Assembly (NCBI GenBank): GCA_018261615.1
Contig: JAGTSE010000015.1
Span: 1-64,000 of the forward strand
DNA from: Pseudomonadota bacterium
GTDB taxonomy: Bacteria; Pseudomonadota; Gammaproteobacteria; Enterobacterales; Enterobacteriaceae
DNA: 64,000 bases
Direction: 5' to 3'
This document shows positions 22,324 to 33,298 of this stretch, in pieces (positions within the stretch are counted from its first letter, which is position 1; each line of letters starts with the position of its first letter). Position numbers and translations under genes: made by a program. The notes under the pieces are model-generated. The model saw nothing but the letters and a program-made list of their open reading frames with translations. It was not told the DNA's origin and searched no databases.

Positions 22324-24459
22324 TTGCTGAATCCGATCGTTCGTAAATTCCAGTACGGTCAACATACCGTTACACTGGAAACCGGCATGATGGCGCGTCA
22401 GGCCACCGCTGCCGTAATGGTAAGCATGGATGACACCGCGGTATTTGTGACCGTTGTTGGCCAGAAAAAAGCGAAACCAGGTCAGGACTTTTTCCCGTTG
22501 ACCGTTAACTATCAGGAGCGTACCTACGCTGCTGGTAAAATCCCGGGTGGTTTCTTCCGTCGTGAAGGCCGTCCGAGCGAGGGTGAAACCCTGATTGCGC
22601 GTCTGATTGACCGCCCGGTTCGCCCGTTGTTCCCGGAAGGCTTCGTTAATGAAGTTCAGGTTATTGCCACTGTCGTTTCCGTGAACCCGCAGGTTAACCC
22701 GGATATCGTCGCGATGATCGGTGCTTCCGCAGCCCTGTCTCTGTCCGGTATCCCGTTCAATGGTCCGATCGGCGCCGCTCGTGTGGGTTACATCAACGAC
22801 CAGTACGTGCTGAACCCGACCCAGGAAGAACTGAAAGCGAGCAAACTGGATCTGGTTGTTGCCGGTACTGAAGCGGCTGTTCTGATGGTGGAATCTGAAG
22901 CAGAACTGCTGAGCGAAGATCAAATGCTGGGCGCTGTGGTATTTGGCCACGAACAACAGCAAGTTGTTATCCAGAACATCAACGAGCTGGTGAAAGAAGC
23001 CGGCAAACCGCGTTGGGACTGGCAGCCGGAAGCTGTGAACGAAGCGCTGAACGCGCGCGTTGCAGCTCTGGCAGAATCTCGTCTGAGCGATGCCTACCGC
23101 ATCACCGACAAACAGGAACGTTACGCTCAGGTCGATGCAATCAAATCTGAAACTATTGCGACTCTGACTGCCGAAGACGAAACGCTGGACGCTAACGAGC
23201 TGGGCGAAATACTGCACGCTATCGAGAAAAATGTTGTGCGTAGTCGCGTACTGGCTGGTGAACCGCGCATCGATGGCCGCGAAAAAGATATGATCCGTGG
23301 TCTGGACGTTCGTACCGGTGTTCTGCCGCGTACTCACGGTTCTGCACTGTTCACCCGTGGTGAAACTCAGGCGCTGGTAACGGCAACGCTGGGCACTGCG
23401 CGTGATGCGCAGATCATCGACGAGCTGATGGGCGAGCGTACTGACTCTTTCCTGTTCCACTATAACTTCCCTCCGTACTCCGTAGGGGAAACCGGGATGG
23501 TCGGTTCGCCGAAGCGTCGTGAAATCGGTCACGGTCGTCTGGCAAAACGCGGCGTGCTGGCCGTGATGCCGGATGCAGACAAATTCCCGTACACCGTTCG
23601 TGTGGTTTCTGAAATCACCGAATCCAACGGCTCTTCTTCTATGGCTTCCGTGTGCGGTGCATCTCTGGCGCTTATGGATGCGGGCGTGCCAGTGAAAGCA
23701 GCCGTTGCAGGTATCGCAATGGGTCTGGTGAAAGAAGGCGACAACTTTGTTGTTCTGTCTGACATCCTTGGCGATGAAGATCACCTGGGCGATATGGACT
23801 TTAAAGTAGCGGGTTCCCGCGACGGTATCTCTGCGCTGCAGATGGATATCAAAATTGAAGGTATCACCAAAGAGATCATGCAGGTCGCGCTGAACCAGGC
23901 GAAAGGCGCACGTCTGCATATCCTGAGCGTGATGGAGCAGGCGATTAACGCGCCGCGTGGCGACATCTCTGAGTTCGCACCGCGTATCCACACCATCAAG
24001 ATCAACCCGGACAAAATCAAAGACGTTATCGGTAAAGGCGGTTCTGTTATCCGTGCATTGACCGAAGAAACGGGCACCACTATTGAAATCGAAGACGACG
24101 GTACCGTGAAAATCGCGGCTACCGACGGTGAAAAAGCGAAATTCGCTATTCGCCGTATCGAAGAAATCACCGCTGAGATCGAAGTGGGCCGTATCTACAA
24201 TGGTAAAGTGACCCGTATCGTTGACTTTGGCGCGTTTGTTGCCATCGGCGGCGGTAAAGAAGGTCTGGTACACATCTCCCAGATCGCTGATAAGCGCGTT
24301 GAGAAAGTGACCGATTATCTGCAAATGGGCCAGGATGTTCCGGTGAAAGTTCTGGAGGTTGATCGCCAGGGCCGTATTCGTCTGAGTATCAAAGAAGCGA
24401 CTGAACAAACTCAGCCTGCTGAAGCGTTAGAAGCGCCGCAAGCAGAGCAGGGCGAGTAA
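22324..24459 (+). CDS. pnp: Polynucleotide phosphorylase
   Basis: A 711-residue phosphorolytic 3'-5' exoribonuclease and degradosome component. Two RNase PH domains flank an all-helical linker. A KH domain ('[20 protein letters not shown]' region, about 555-600) and an S1 domain (about 620-690) follow. The start is TTG 22324 (TTG-CTG-AAT-CCG), the E. coli start, preceded by AAGGAT. The 12 codons upstream are in frame but belong to the leader hairpin. Confidence 0.97.
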   Translation: MLNPIVRKFQYGQHTVTLETGMMARQATAAVMVSMDDTAVFVTVVGQKKAKPGQDFFPLTVNYQERTYAAGKIPGGFFRREGRPSEGETLIARLIDRPVRPLFPEGFVNEVQVIATVVSVNPQVNPDIVAMIGASAALSLSGIPFNGPIGAARVGYINDQYVLNPTQEELKASKLDLVVAGTEAAVLMVESEAELLSEDQMLGAVVFGHEQQQVVIQNINELVKEAGKPRWDWQPEAVNEALNARVAALAESRLSDAYRITDKQERYAQVDAIKSETIATLTAEDETLDANELGEILHAIEKNVVRSRVLAGEPRIDGREKDMIRGLDVRTGVLPRTHGSALFTRGETQALVTATLGTARDAQIIDELMGERTDSFLFHYNFPPYSVGETGMVGSPKRREIGHGRLAKRGVLAVMPDADKFPYTVRVVSEITESNGSSSMASVCGASLALMDAGVPVKAAVAGIAMGLVKEGDNFVVLSDILGDEDHLGDMDFKVAGSRDGISALQMDIKIEGITKEIMQVALNQAKGARLHILSVMEQAINAPRGDISEFAPRIHTIKINPDKIKDVIGKGGSVIRALTEETGTTIEIEDDGTVKIAATDGEKAKFAIRRIEEITAEIEVGRIYNGKVTRIVDFGAFVAIGGGKEGLVHISQIADKRVEKVTDYLQMGQDVPVKVLEVDRQGRIRLSIKEATEQTQPAEALEAPQAEQGE

Positions 24460-24569
24460 GGTCGCCTTTGCCCTCCGCCACCAGGTGGAGGGCTTATTCG
24501 CAGGCAGGACGCCGTGTTTGCAGCCGGGGGACAGGACGTTCATCCAATTGTTGTCTTCGGGAGTGGGAA

Positions 24570-25454
24570 ATGAAGCCTTTTTTGCGCTGGTGTTTCGTTG
24601 CGACAGCTTTAACGCTGGCAGGATGCAGCAACTCTGCCTGGCGTAAGAGCGAAGTCCTCGCGGTGCCATTGCAACCGACTTTGCAGCAAGAAGTGATTCT
24701 GGCACGCATGGAACAAATTCTTGCCAGTCGGGCTTTAACCGATGACGAACGCGCACAGCTTTTATATGAGCGCGGAGTGTTGTATGATAGTCTCGGTTTG
24801 AGAGCTTTAGCGCGGAATGATTTCTCACAAGCGCTGGCAATTCGACCGGATATGCCTGAAGTATTCAACTACTTAGGCATTTATTTAACGCAGGCAGGCA
24901 ATTTTGATGCTGCCTATGAAGCGTTTGATTCTGTACTTGAGCTTGATCCAACTTACAACTACGCGCACTTGAATCGCGGGATCGCATTGTATTACGGCGG
25001 TCGTGATAAGTTAGCGCAAGATGATCTGCTAGCGTTTTATCAAGACGATCCTAATGATCCTTTCCGCAGCCTGTGGCTTTACATCGTTGAGCGAAAGCTT
25101 GATGAGAAGCAGGCAAAAGAAGCACTGAAACAGCGCTTCGAGAAATCGGACAAGGAACAATGGGGATGGAATATTGTCGAGTTCTACCTCGGTGACATTA
25201 GCGAAGCAACGCTGATGGATCGCCTGAAGGCAGACGCAACGGATAACACCTCGCTCGCTGAGCATCTCAGTGAAACCAACTTCTATTTAGGTAAGTATTA
25301 CCTAAGTCTGGGGGATAAGGACAGCGCCACGGCACTGTTCAAACTAGCGGTTGCCAACAACGTTCATAATTTTGTTGAGCACCGTTACGCATTGTTGGAA
25401 TTAGCGCTCTTGGGCCAGGAGCACGACGACCTGGCAGAATCGGACCAGCAATAG
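24570..25454 (+). CDS. nlpI: Outer-membrane lipoprotein NlpI
   Basis: A 294-residue lipoprotein. The signal peptide ends in lipobox LAG-C with the lipidated cysteine at residue 19. Tetratricopeptide repeats follow (for example '[20 protein letters not shown]' and '[20 protein letters not shown]'). NlpI is the adaptor that brings Prc protease to the peptidoglycan endopeptidase MepS and scaffolds hydrolases. The start at 24570 follows GGGAGTGGGAA and gives the family length. It sits between pnp and deaD, as in E. coli. Confidence 0.97.
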   Translation: MKPFLRWCFVATALTLAGCSNSAWRKSEVLAVPLQPTLQQEVILARMEQILASRALTDDERAQLLYERGVLYDSLGLRALARNDFSQALAIRPDMPEVFNYLGIYLTQAGNFDAAYEAFDSVLELDPTYNYAHLNRGIALYYGGRDKLAQDDLLAFYQDDPNDPFRSLWLYIVERKLDEKQAKEALKQRFEKSDKEQWGWNIVEFYLGDISEATLMDRLKADATDNTSLAEHLSETNFYLGKYYLSLGDKDSATALFKLAVANNVHNFVEHRYALLELALLGQEHDDLAESDQQ

Positions 25455-25560
25455 CTGACGAACATATCAGCCCTTAATCTCTTTTGATTGTCATCATCTT
25501 CGCGGGTGAGGGCTTTATTGTTCGTTAATTAATCTACTTTGAGCCGGTTCACACTTTTCA

Positions 25561-25641
25561 ATGAAAATTGCTAATCATTTTCACGATGAGTTATGTAGAC
25601 TGGCCGCCAATGACATAGAGGCACTTGTACTACATGGCTGA
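25561..25641 (+). CDS. yrbN: Small protein YrbN, overlapping the deaD start
   Basis: A 26-codon frame ([15 protein letters not shown]...) ends in a TGA that overlaps the deaD start region by eight bases. It matches the K-12 small protein YrbN residue for residue as I remember it. Conservation in a genome that has diverged elsewhere argues it is translated. The overlap suggests coupling: ribosomes finishing yrbN would be placed at the deaD start. It lies in the long cold-shock leader of deaD. Its molecular function is unknown. Confidence 0.75.
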   Translation: MKIANHFHDELCRLAANDIEALVLHG

Positions 25642-27541
25642 ATTCGAAACCACTTTTGCAGATCTGGGGCTGAAGGCTCCTATCCTTGAAGCCCTGAACG
25701 ATCTCGGTTACGAAAAACCATCTCCGATCCAGTCTGAGTGCATTCCGCACCTGCTGTCTGGTCGTGACGTACTGGGCATGGCCCAGACTGGTAGCGGTAA
25801 AACCGCAGCGTTTTCTCTTCCGTTGCTTCACAACATCGATTCGGACCTGCGTGCGCCGCAGATCCTCGTGCTTGCTCCGACCCGCGAACTGGCGGTTCAG
25901 GTAGCTGAAGCAATGACCGATTTTTCTAAACATATGCATGGCGTAAATGTGGTTGCTCTGTATGGCGGCCAGCGTTATGACGTGCAATTACGCGCCCTGC
26001 GCCAGGGGCCGCAGATCGTCGTCGGTACTCCGGGGCGTCTGCTGGATCACCTGAAACGCGGCACGCTGGATCTCTCTAAACTGAGCGGTCTGGTCCTGGA
26101 TGAAGCCGACGAAATGCTGCGCATGGGCTTTATCGAAGACGTTGAAACGATTATGGCGCAGATCCCGGAAGGTCATCAGACTGCTCTGTTCTCTGCAACC
26201 ATGCCTGAAGCGATCCGTCGCATTACCCGCCGCTTTATGAAAGAGCCGCAGGAAGTGCGCATTCAGTCCAGCGTAACCACCCGCCCGGACATCAGCCAGA
26301 GCTACTGGACGGTGTACGGTATGCGTAAAAACGAAGCACTGGTTCGTTTCCTCGAAGCGGAAGATTTTGATGCGGCGATCATCTTCGTTCGTACCAAAAA
26401 TGCGACGCTGGAAGTGGCTGAAGCGCTGGAGCGTAGCGGCTATAGCAGCGCTGCGCTGAACGGCGACATGAACCAGTCCCTGCGTGAGCAAACTCTGGAG
26501 CGTCTGAAAGACGGTCGTCTGGATATACTGATTGCGACCGACGTTGCGGCCCGTGGCCTGGACGTTGAGCGTATCAGCCTGGTCGTTAACTACGATATCC
26601 CGATGGATTCTGAGTCTTACGTTCACCGTATCGGCCGTACCGGTCGCGCGGGTCGTGCTGGCCGCGCGCTGCTGTTCGTTGAGAACCGCGAGCGTCGTCT
26701 GCTGCGCAATATTGAACGTACGATGAAGCTGACCATTCCGGAAGTTGAACTGCCGAACGCAGAACTGCTGGGCAAACGCCGTCTGGAAAAATTCGCTGCG
26801 AAAGTTCAGCAGCAGCTGGAAAGCAGCGATCTGGAGCAGTACCGCGCGCTGCTGGCGAAAATCCAGCCGTCTGCCGAAGGCGAAGAGCTGGACGTAGAAA
26901 CGCTGGCTGCAGCGCTGCTGAAAATGGCTCAGGGCGAACGTCCGCTGATCCTGCCGCCGGATGCGCCTATGCGTCCTAAGCGCGAGTTCCGCGACCGTGA
27001 CGAGCGTTTCGAACGTCGTGGCGATCGTAACGACCGCGGCCCGCGCAGCGACCGTCCTGAACGCAGCGGCGAAGATCGTCCTAAGCGTGAACGTCGTGAC
27101 GTTGGCGACATGGAACTGTACCGCATTGAAGTGGGCCGTGATGACGGTGTTGAAGTGCGTCATATCGTTGGCGCGATTGCTAATGAAGGCGATATCAGCA
27201 GCCGTTACATCGGTAACATCAAGCTGTTTGGTTCTCACTCTACTATCGAGCTGCCGAAAGGTATGCCGGGTGAAGTTTTGCAGCACTTCACGCGTACGCG
27301 TATTCTCAACAAACCGATGAATATGCAGTTGCTGGGCGATGCACAGCCGCGCGAGCGTAACGAACGTCGCGGTGGTGGCGAGCACCGTGGTGGTTTTGGT
27401 GGCGAACGTCGTGAAGGCGGTCGTGGTGAAGGCCGCCGTTTCAGCGGTGAGCGTCAGGAAGGCCGTAATTTTAGTGGTGAACGTCGTGCTCCGCGCCGCG
27501 ATCGTGACGAAAGCACCAGCCGTCGTCGTAACGACGCATAA
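25634..27541 (+). CDS. deaD: Cold-shock DEAD-box RNA helicase DeaD (CsdA)
   Basis: A 635-residue helicase acting in 50S assembly and mRNA turnover at low temperature. The Q motif is followed by Walker A 'AQTGSGKT' at residues 50-57, then 'DEAD' near 155, 'SAT' and the helicase motif VI '[11 protein letters not shown]'. A dimerisation region, an RNA-binding domain and an Arg/Gly-rich tail follow. The tail and the Arg/Asp/Glu repeat near residue 460 differ in length from E. coli (629 residues). The start at 25634 matches MAEFETTF. Confidence 0.97.
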   Translation: MAEFETTFADLGLKAPILEALNDLGYEKPSPIQSECIPHLLSGRDVLGMAQTGSGKTAAFSLPLLHNIDSDLRAPQILVLAPTRELAVQVAEAMTDFSKHMHGVNVVALYGGQRYDVQLRALRQGPQIVVGTPGRLLDHLKRGTLDLSKLSGLVLDEADEMLRMGFIEDVETIMAQIPEGHQTALFSATMPEAIRRITRRFMKEPQEVRIQSSVTTRPDISQSYWTVYGMRKNEALVRFLEAEDFDAAIIFVRTKNATLEVAEALERSGYSSAALNGDMNQSLREQTLERLKDGRLDILIATDVAARGLDVERISLVVNYDIPMDSESYVHRIGRTGRAGRAGRALLFVENRERRLLRNIERTMKLTIPEVELPNAELLGKRRLEKFAAKVQQQLESSDLEQYRALLAKIQPSAEGEELDVETLAAALLKMAQGERPLILPPDAPMRPKREFRDRDERFERRGDRNDRGPRSDRPERSGEDRPKRERRDVGDMELYRIEVGRDDGVEVRHIVGAIANEGDISSRYIGNIKLFGSHSTIELPKGMPGEVLQHFTRTRILNKPMNMQLLGDAQPRERNERRGGGEHRGGFGGERREGGRGEGRRFSGERQEGRNFSGERRAPRRDRDESTSRRRNDA

Positions 27542-27573
27542 TTTTCCTTACGTTCTGTAAAGAAAAATATACA

Positions 27574-27605
27574 GCCCCGGTCAAAACGATCGGGGTTTTT
27601 TTTAT
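27574..27605 (+). terminator. Intrinsic terminator after deaD
   Basis: GCCCCG / CGGGGT arms with an A/T-rich loop are followed by nine T's, 30 bases after the deaD stop. Confidence 0.85.
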
Positions 27606-27610
27606 CTGGA

Positions 27611-27633
27611 ATGTACTCCTGTACTGGTACAAT
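27611..27633 (+). promoter_or_regulatory. mtr promoter region with repeated GTAC half-sites
   Basis: GTACTCCTGTACTGGTAC (27613-27630) carries three GTAC elements and overlaps a TACAAT -10-like hexamer (27628-27633). mtr of E. coli is repressed by TrpR, whose operator contains GTACTAGTT repeats, and is activated by TyrR. The half-sites are seen here; assigning them to TrpR is tentative. Confidence 0.4.
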
Positions 27634-27679
27634 GCGGCGGCCCGAATCCAGGCTTTGAATCCACAGGAGAATATTTCAG

Positions 27680-28924
27680 ATGTCGACACTGACAACCACA
27701 CAGGCTTCCCCTTCGCTGTTCGGCGGGGTGGTAATTATCGGCGGCACCATCATTGGCGCAGGCATGTTCTCATTGCCCGTAGTGATGTCCGGCGCGTGGT
27801 TCTTCTGGTCACTGCTGGCACTGTTGTTTACCTGGTTCTGTATGCTGCACTCGGGTTTAATGATCCTTGAGGCCAACCTTAACTATCGCAGCGGGGCAAG
27901 TTTCGACACCATCACCAAAGATCTGCTGGGAAAAGGCTGGAATCTGGTGAATGGCGTCTCGATTGCCTTCGTGCTCTATATTCTGACTTACGCTTATATT
28001 TCGGCGAGCGGCTCCATTCTGCATCACACCTTTGCCGAAATGTCGCTGAATGTGCCACCGCGTCTGGCGGGATTGTGCTTTGCGTTGGGCGTTGCTTTTA
28101 TCGTTTGGCTCTCCACGCACGCAGTCAGCCGCATGACGGCAATTGTACTGGGGGCGAAAGTGATCACTTTTTTCCTCACCTTTGGCAGCCTGCTCGGGCA
28201 TGTGCAGCCCGCGACATTATTTAATGTGGCGCAAAGCGACGCATCCTATACGCCCTATTTGTTGATGACGCTGCCGTTTTGCCTTGCCTCATTTGGCTAT
28301 CACGGCAACGTCCCAAGCCTGATGAAATACTACGGCAAAGATCCGCGCACCATCACCCGTTGTCTGGTCTACGGCACGCTACTTGCGCTGGGGTTGTATG
28401 TTGTCTGGCTACTGGTGACGATGGGCAATATCCCGCGTCCGGCATTTATTGCGATCGCAGAGAAGGGTGGCAACATTGATTTACTGGTGCAGGCGCTCAG
28501 CGGCGTGTTGAACAGCCGTAGCCTGGATCTGCTGTTAGTGATTTTCTCAAACTTTGCGGTTGCCAGCTCATTCCTGGGCGTGACTTTGGGGCTGTTCGAT
28601 TATCTGGCGGATCTATTTGGCTTTGATGATTCACCTACTGGACGTTTCAAAACGGCTTTGCTGACGTTCGTGCCGCCGATTGTCGGTGGTTTACTGTGGC
28701 CGAATGGTTTTCTGTATGCCATTGGTTATGCGGGGTTGGCGGCGACGATTTGGGCGGCGATTGTTCCTGCGCTGCTGGCGAATGCGTCACGTAAACGCTT
28801 TGGCAGTCCGGCGTTTCGCGTCTGGGGCGGCAAGCCAATGATTATCCTGATTCTGCTGTTTGGCGTCGGTAACGCCGTAGTACACCTGCTTTCCAGCTTT
28901 AATCTGCTGCCGGTTTATCAGTAA
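27680..28924 (+). CDS. mtr: Tryptophan-specific permease Mtr
   Basis: A 414-residue aromatic amino acid:proton symporter (ArAAP family) with eleven predicted inner-membrane helices. The first contains the family signature '[19 protein letters not shown]' near residues 15-33. Mtr is the high-affinity tryptophan importer. Length equals the E. coli protein. Upstream GTAC repeats may be the TrpR operator. The gene converges with yhbW across two REP palindromes. Confidence 0.95.
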   Translation: MSTLTTTQASPSLFGGVVIIGGTIIGAGMFSLPVVMSGAWFFWSLLALLFTWFCMLHSGLMILEANLNYRSGASFDTITKDLLGKGWNLVNGVSIAFVLYILTYAYISASGSILHHTFAEMSLNVPPRLAGLCFALGVAFIVWLSTHAVSRMTAIVLGAKVITFFLTFGSLLGHVQPATLFNVAQSDASYTPYLLMTLPFCLASFGYHGNVPSLMKYYGKDPRTITRCLVYGTLLALGLYVVWLLVTMGNIPRPAFIAIAEKGGNIDLLVQALSGVLNSRSLDLLLVIFSNFAVASSFLGVTLGLFDYLADLFGFDDSPTGRFKTALLTFVPPIVGGLLWPNGFLYAIGYAGLAATIWAAIVPALLANASRKRFGSPAFRVWGGKPMIILILLFGVGNAVVHLLSSFNLLPVYQ

Positions 28925-28926
28925 TT

Positions 28927-28995
28927 GCAGGCCGGGTAGCGCTCACCCGGCCTGCAAATCCATCGGGCCGGATAAGGTGCAAGCCGCCATCCGGC
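28927..28995. repeat. Pair of REP palindromes (BIME) between mtr and yhbW
   Basis: Two inverted repeats lie in tandem. The first has arms GCAGGCCGGGT / ACCCGGCCTGC (28927-28955). The second has GCCGGAT / ATCCGGC (28967-28995). They fill the gap between convergent genes and probably act as a bidirectional transcription end or mRNA-stabilising element. Confidence 0.85.
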
Positions 28996-29006
28996 ACAGG
29001 CAAAAA

Positions 29007-30014
29007 TTACCCGAGCAGTTCTTCTTTCACCTGCATCGCCAGCTCAAACGAGTAGAGCCGTGCCTGATGATCGAAAATTTGCCCATTAACCATAATCTCG
29101 TCCGCGTCCGTTTCCCTCAGGATCGACTCAAGCCCGTGGCGCACCTTCGCTTTATCCCCGACCAGAGACATGTTCAGCGCCTGCTGTACGCCATATTGTT
29201 CCGACGGTGACCAGAACTGATCCATATTGACGATCGGCGGTGGCAATTGCGCCGTTTCACCCCGCCGCAGTTTCACAAACGCCTGCTGCATGGAGGTGAA
29301 GAGGAATTCCGCATCGCGGTTGCTGTCGGCGACAACAATGTTGATGCACACCATCGCATAAGGTTTCTCCAGTCGCGCGGAAGGTTTGAAATTTGTGCGA
29401 TAGAGATGCAGCGCCTGGAACAACATATCTGGCGCAAAGTGCGAGGCAAAAGCAAACGGCAGGCCGAGTTGTGCGGCCAATTGTGCGCTGTACAGGCTGG
29501 AACCCAGCAACCAAACCGGGATCTGCTCGCCGTAGCCCGGAACCGGACGGACATGCGGATTTGGATCGCGGGCGTCAAACCAGTCCACCAGTTCGACAAC
29601 ATCGCGCGGGAAGTTATCGATATCGCCGCTCATATGGCGACGTAACGCCATCATGGTGCGCTGATCGCTGCCCGGCGCGCGGCCAAGACCAAGATCGATG
29701 CGTCCCGGATAGAGTGTATTCAGCGTGCCGAACTGCTCGGCAATCACAAGCGGCGAGTGGTTCGGCAGCATCACGCCACCGGAACCCAGGTGTAGGGTCT
29801 GCGTATTGGCGGCAAGGTAGCCAATCAGCACAGAGGTCGCTGCGCTGGCGATACCAGTCATATTGTGGTGTTCGGCCAGCCAGTAACGGTGATAACCACG
29901 CTTCTCGGCCAATTTCGCCAGATCCAGCGAATGGGTAAACGCCTCGCGGGCAGAAGAACCTTGTGGGATCGGCGCGAGATCCAGCACCGAAAAGGGAATT
30001 GTTTTCTCAGACAT
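29007..30014 (-). CDS. yhbW: Luciferase-like flavin monooxygenase YhbW
   Basis: A 335-residue TIM-barrel protein of the bacterial luciferase-like family (LuxA/LuxB homologue subgroup, FMN-type). '[20 protein letters not shown]' near residues 42-61 and '[13 protein letters not shown]' near 129-141 are typical of the subgroup. The substrate is unknown, although the neighbouring ubiU/ubiV genes act in quinone synthesis. Length equals the E. coli protein. No gene lies in the 141 bases to ubiV. Confidence 0.92.
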   Translation of the reverse strand: MSEKTIPFSVLDLAPIPQGSSAREAFTHSLDLAKLAEKRGYHRYWLAEHHNMTGIASAATSVLIGYLAANTQTLHLGSGGVMLPNHSPLVIAEQFGTLNTLYPGRIDLGLGRAPGSDQRTMMALRRHMSGDIDNFPRDVVELVDWFDARDPNPHVRPVPGYGEQIPVWLLGSSLYSAQLAAQLGLPFAFASHFAPDMLFQALHLYRTNFKPSARLEKPYAMVCINIVVADSNRDAEFLFTSMQQAFVKLRRGETAQLPPPIVNMDQFWSPSEQYGVQQALNMSLVGDKAKVRHGLESILRETDADEIMVNGQIFDHQARLYSFELAMQVKEELLG

Positions 30015-30155
30015 AGAAACTCACTTTGCTACAGCATCGTCATCAGATTGAAGGTCTTCTTCCAGCCTGGCCCAGAGTGGCGGGACAGGCCAGAAAAGCT
30101 GCAACTTTTATAGTGCATTAACCTTTGCTGAAAGCTGTTAACAAAGTGAGCTTTA

Positions 30156-31034
30156 TTAAAGTTCTAACTGCAAACCGGGTAGCCTGCGCCAGTAGCCATT
30201 ACAGTCGCAGTGAGACGTGAGCGGCAGCGGGACATTGCCCGTTTCATTAGCTTTAAACGCGTCCAGCATGGCGAGCGTTTCCGGTCCCATCGGCGACAGA
30301 CGTACGATATCGACAACATCTTTCATCGAAACCAGTTCATTACCGAGATTATAGACATAGCCGCTCATCGTCTGGATACCATTGAGAACAAACACTTGCT
30401 GGTTCTCCTGCGACACCATGCTGCGCCCGTTCGGGTATTTAATGCAGCAGGTTTCACACTCATCCTTCGGTCTGTCTTCTGAACGAGCGGTAAAGCAGCG
30501 GGCAGAATACGCCAGCGGCAGGTGGCCGTAGCTCAACACTTCTACCTCAAACTGCCGACGAATGCCCAGCGTTTCGCACTGTTCGAGCAGATTGACCAGC
30601 CAGTCACGGGAAAGCTCAACTGGCATACACCAGCGTACCATGCCTTGCTTGAGCAGCAGACGCAGCGTCACGGCGTTATAGCAGTTAAGGGCATGCCCGG
30701 CTACGAAAGGCAGCTTACGGTCAGCGCACATGTTCACTACGCCCAAATCACTGGCTTCCAGCAGAAATTCGCCGTTATCAACATAGCGCTTCAGTTCATT
30801 TAATTCTGAAGAGGCTTGCACCAGCGCCAGCGTAGAGAGTACAACCTGTTTGCCGCTAGCGGCGAGCGCTTTTGCCATATCCAGCCAGTCGCCCACTTTG
30901 GTCGCGCGACGCTTGCTGCACACCGCCTCGCCAAGATAAATCACATCAGCGCTGCTGGTGGCAACCTGGCGGTAAAAATCTTCCAGCGTCTCTTTTGGCC
31001 AGTAATAAAGAACCGGCCCTAATGAATATTTCAT
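30156..31034 (-). CDS. ubiV: Oxygen-independent ubiquinone hydroxylation protein UbiV
   Basis: A 292-residue U32-peptidase-family protein that, with UbiU, hydroxylates ubiquinone precursors without oxygen. The four cysteines expected to hold a 4Fe-4S cluster are present: C39 ('EAVCSKRR'), then the ARCF and 'DECETCCIKYP' group near residues 180-197. The start is seven bases after the ubiU stop, so the pair forms an operon. The route lets the cell make ubiquinone under anaerobic or microaerobic conditions. Confidence 0.95.
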   Translation of the reverse strand: MKYSLGPVLYYWPKETLEDFYRQVATSSADVIYLGEAVCSKRRATKVGDWLDMAKALAASGKQVVLSTLALVQASSELNELKRYVDNGEFLLEASDLGVVNMCADRKLPFVAGHALNCYNAVTLRLLLKQGMVRWCMPVELSRDWLVNLLEQCETLGIRRQFEVEVLSYGHLPLAYSARCFTARSEDRPKDECETCCIKYPNGRSMVSQENQQVFVLNGIQTMSGYVYNLGNELVSMKDVVDIVRLSPMGPETLAMLDAFKANETGNVPLPLTSHCDCNGYWRRLPGLQLEL

Positions 31035-31041
31035 TGTCTAC

Positions 31042-32037
31042 CTACTGCCATTTACGATGATATGCACCGAGCGTGGTTTGTGTGCCTTCCGACATGGCCC
31101 CTAACGTCTCCATCCATGCGGATTGCGGGACAAAGTCCTGCGGCGCGGCCATGCAGCGATCGATAGCCTGACGCCATACCTTCGCCACCTGGCTGACATA
31201 CGCCGGGCTGCGCTGGCGGCCTTCTATTTTTACTGAGGCGATATTTGCTGCCAACAATTCCGGTAGCAGTTCCAGCGTATTCAGGCTGGTAGGCTCTTCC
31301 AGCGCATGATAACGCTCACCATCTACCAGATAACGCCCTTTGCACAGCGTGGGGTAACCCGCATTTTCACCCTCCTGATAGCGGTCGATCAGCACGTCAT
31401 TCAGCCGGGATTCCAGCCCCTGTGGCGTTTGCTGCCAGCGGACAAAACGCGCGGGCGAACAGGCGCCGACAGTATTGGGTGATTCTCCGGTGAGATAGGA
31501 AGAGAGGTAGCAACGGCCTTCAGCCATAATGCACAGGCTGCCGAAAGCGAAGACCTCCAGCGGAACGGGGGTCGCGCGCGCCAGTTGTTTCACCTGATGA
31601 ATGGATAAAACGCGTGGCAGTACCACACGAGCGACATCAAAGTGACGATGGTAAAAACGGATTGCTTCTTCGTTGGTGGCGGAGGCTTGCACGGACACAT
31701 GACGCTCAATATGTGGATAACGCTCGGCGGCGTATTCCAGCATCGCCAGATCGGCGAGGATCAGCGCATCGGCACCCATCTGCGCGGCCATATCCACGGC
31801 CCGCTCCCAACGCTGGTAACCATCCGGGTGCGCAAAAGTATTAATGGCGATATGCAGTTTGCGGCGGTGTTGATGAACAAAACTCACTGCCTCCTGGAGT
31901 TTTTTCTCCGTAAAGTTGAGTCCGGCGAAATGGCGGGCGTTCGTATCATCTTTCAGGCCGATATAAACCGCATCGGCACCGTTTTCGATAGCCGCCTTCA
32001 ATGCCGGAAGGTTTCCGGCAGGGCAGAGCAACTCCAT
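31042..32037 (-). CDS. ubiU: Oxygen-independent ubiquinone hydroxylation protein UbiU
   Basis: A 331-residue U32-family partner of UbiV. The N-terminus 'MELLCPAGNLPALKAAIENG' and the cluster-binding cysteine region 'SLCIMAEGRCYLSS', 'GACSPAR' and 'LCKGRY' (about residues 167-232) are intact. UbiU and UbiV form a heterodimer, each with a 4Fe-4S cluster. The gene is divergent from ubiT, whose product also belongs to this pathway. The 240-base divergent gap should contain anaerobic control sites, but I could not pick out a convincing FNR box. Confidence 0.95.
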   Translation of the reverse strand: MELLCPAGNLPALKAAIENGADAVYIGLKDDTNARHFAGLNFTEKKLQEAVSFVHQHRRKLHIAINTFAHPDGYQRWERAVDMAAQMGADALILADLAMLEYAAERYPHIERHVSVQASATNEEAIRFYHRHFDVARVVLPRVLSIHQVKQLARATPVPLEVFAFGSLCIMAEGRCYLSSYLTGESPNTVGACSPARFVRWQQTPQGLESRLNDVLIDRYQEGENAGYPTLCKGRYLVDGERYHALEEPTSLNTLELLPELLAANIASVKIEGRQRSPAYVSQVAKVWRQAIDRCMAAPQDFVPQSAWMETLGAMSEGTQTTLGAYHRKWQ

Positions 32038-32276
32038 AGTGTATCCTGCAATCAGGGGCCAGAAGACCCGGACGTACCCCGCAGGGCCGTCAAATTGTTA
32101 ACGAACTGGGATTTTAGTTAACCTGCTGGCGACAATTTTTGATTTGAGGCAGTTAAATGCGTATTGATGGAGCCATAACTGCCGTCTATTTATTACCTGA
32201 TTGTTGATTTGCGCCGCTATGCCATTACGGGAATGTGGCAAAATAGTCGCAATTATCATTTCTGGGAGTTAAGCCT

Positions 32277-32801
32277 GTGTTGGATTCATTGCGCTCACGT
32301 CTTGTTCACTTCGGCCCGGCATTGTTAAGCGTTCCGGTTAAGCTAACACCTTTCGCCATCAAGCGTCAGGTGCTGGAGCAGGTGCTGCGATGGCAATTCC
32401 AACAGGCGCTGGCGGACGGAGAGCTTGAGTTTCTCGAAGGCCGCTGGTTAAGTATTCAGGTACGGGATATCGGCCTGACGTGGTATACCTCTGTTAAGAA
32501 TGGTCAGTTGATTGTGTGTGAGTCAGCTGATGCCGATGTCAGCTTCAGCGCGGACGCCAGCGACTTGCTGATGATTGCCGCGCGCAAACAGGATCCGGAC
32601 ACGCTCTTTTTCCAGCGCCGGCTGGTGATTGAAGGCGATACGGAGCTTGGACTGTACGTAAAAAATCTGATGGATGCCATTGAACTGGAGCAGATGCCAA
32701 AACCCCTGCGGGTGATGCTGCTACAACTGGCGGAATTTGTTGAGGCTGGCCTGCAAGCGCCGCCTGCAACGACACAACATTCTGTAGGTGAGCCATGCTG
32801 A
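32277..32801 (+). CDS. ubiT: SCP2-domain lipid-binding accessory factor UbiT
   Basis: A 174-residue SCP2 sterol-binding-like protein that replaces UbiJ for ubiquinone synthesis without oxygen, probably binding the isoprenoid intermediates. The start is GTG 32277 (GTG-TTG-GAT) after GGGAG, reproducing the E. coli protein length. The domain core is 'WLSIQVRDIGLTWYTSVKNG' with 'DVSFSADASDLLMIAARKQDPDT'-type sequence. It overlaps yhbS by seven bases. Confidence 0.93.
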   Translation: MLDSLRSRLVHFGPALLSVPVKLTPFAIKRQVLEQVLRWQFQQALADGELEFLEGRWLSIQVRDIGLTWYTSVKNGQLIVCESADADVSFSADASDLLMIAARKQDPDTLFFQRRLVIEGDTELGLYVKNLMDAIELEQMPKPLRVMLLQLAEFVEAGLQAPPATTQHSVGEPC

Positions 32802-33298
32802 TTAGAGTTGAAATTCCCATTGATGCACCCGGTATCGACGCGTTATTGCGTCGTAGTTTTGGTGGTGAAGGCGAAGCCACGCTGGTGCACAATCTGCGTG
32901 AGGAGGGTTTGATTACGCTGGGATTTGTCGCAACCGATGATGAAGGCCAGGTTGTGGGCTATGTGGCCTTTAGCCCGGTCACGGTTGCTGGTGAAGAGCT
33001 GCAATGGGTCGGGCTTGCGCCGCTGGCGGTCGATGAGCCGTATCGCGGTCAGGGCATTGCGCGCCAGCTTGTCTATGAAGGGCTGGATTCGCTAAATGAG
33101 TTTGGTTATGCCGCAGTGGTTACGTTGGGCGACCCGGCGTTCTATAGCCGTCTGGGGTTTGAAAAAGCCTCGCAGTACGATCTGCACTGCCGCTGGCCGC
33201 AAACTAATGAGGCGTTTTTAGTTCACCCTCTTGCGGAAGATGCGCTGAATGGCGTCGGTGGGATGGTGGAATACAGCGATCACTTCAAGCGCCTTTAA
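32795..33298 (+). CDS. yhbS: GNAT-family acetyltransferase YhbS
   Basis: A 167-residue N-acetyltransferase. The acetyl-CoA-binding motif A reads '[22 protein letters not shown]' (about residues 70-91, with the R/Q-G-x-G/A core 'RGQGIA'), and motif B ends in '[10 protein letters not shown]'. Its start lies inside the ubiT 3' end, so the two are coupled. The substrate is not known. The 3' end overlaps the convergent yhbQ by 14 bases. Confidence 0.92.
   Translation: MLIRVEIPIDAPGIDALLRRSFGGEGEATLVHNLREEGLITLGFVATDDEGQVVGYVAFSPVTVAGEELQWVGLAPLAVDEPYRGQGIARQLVYEGLDSLNEFGYAAVVTLGDPAFYSRLGFEKASQYDLHCRWPQTNEAFLVHPLAEDALNGVGGMVEYSDHFKRL

Noticed and set aside
22306..24408. A 700-codon frame on the minus strand opposite pnp
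   Set aside because: It is a mirror of the pnp codon pattern: His/Arg/Phe-rich composition, no family match, no ribosome site. The same applies to the long antisense frames opposite infB, deaD and ftsH.
28925..29000. Palindromes between mtr and yhbW as a possible CRISPR-like repeat
   Set aside because: There are only two units with different arms and no spacers of regular length; they are REP/BIME sequences.
32100..32276. An FNR box in the ubiU-ubiT divergent gap
   Set aside because: TTGAT half-sites occur (for example near 32138 and 32203), but no TTGAT-N4-ATCAA pair was found, so I do not call a site.
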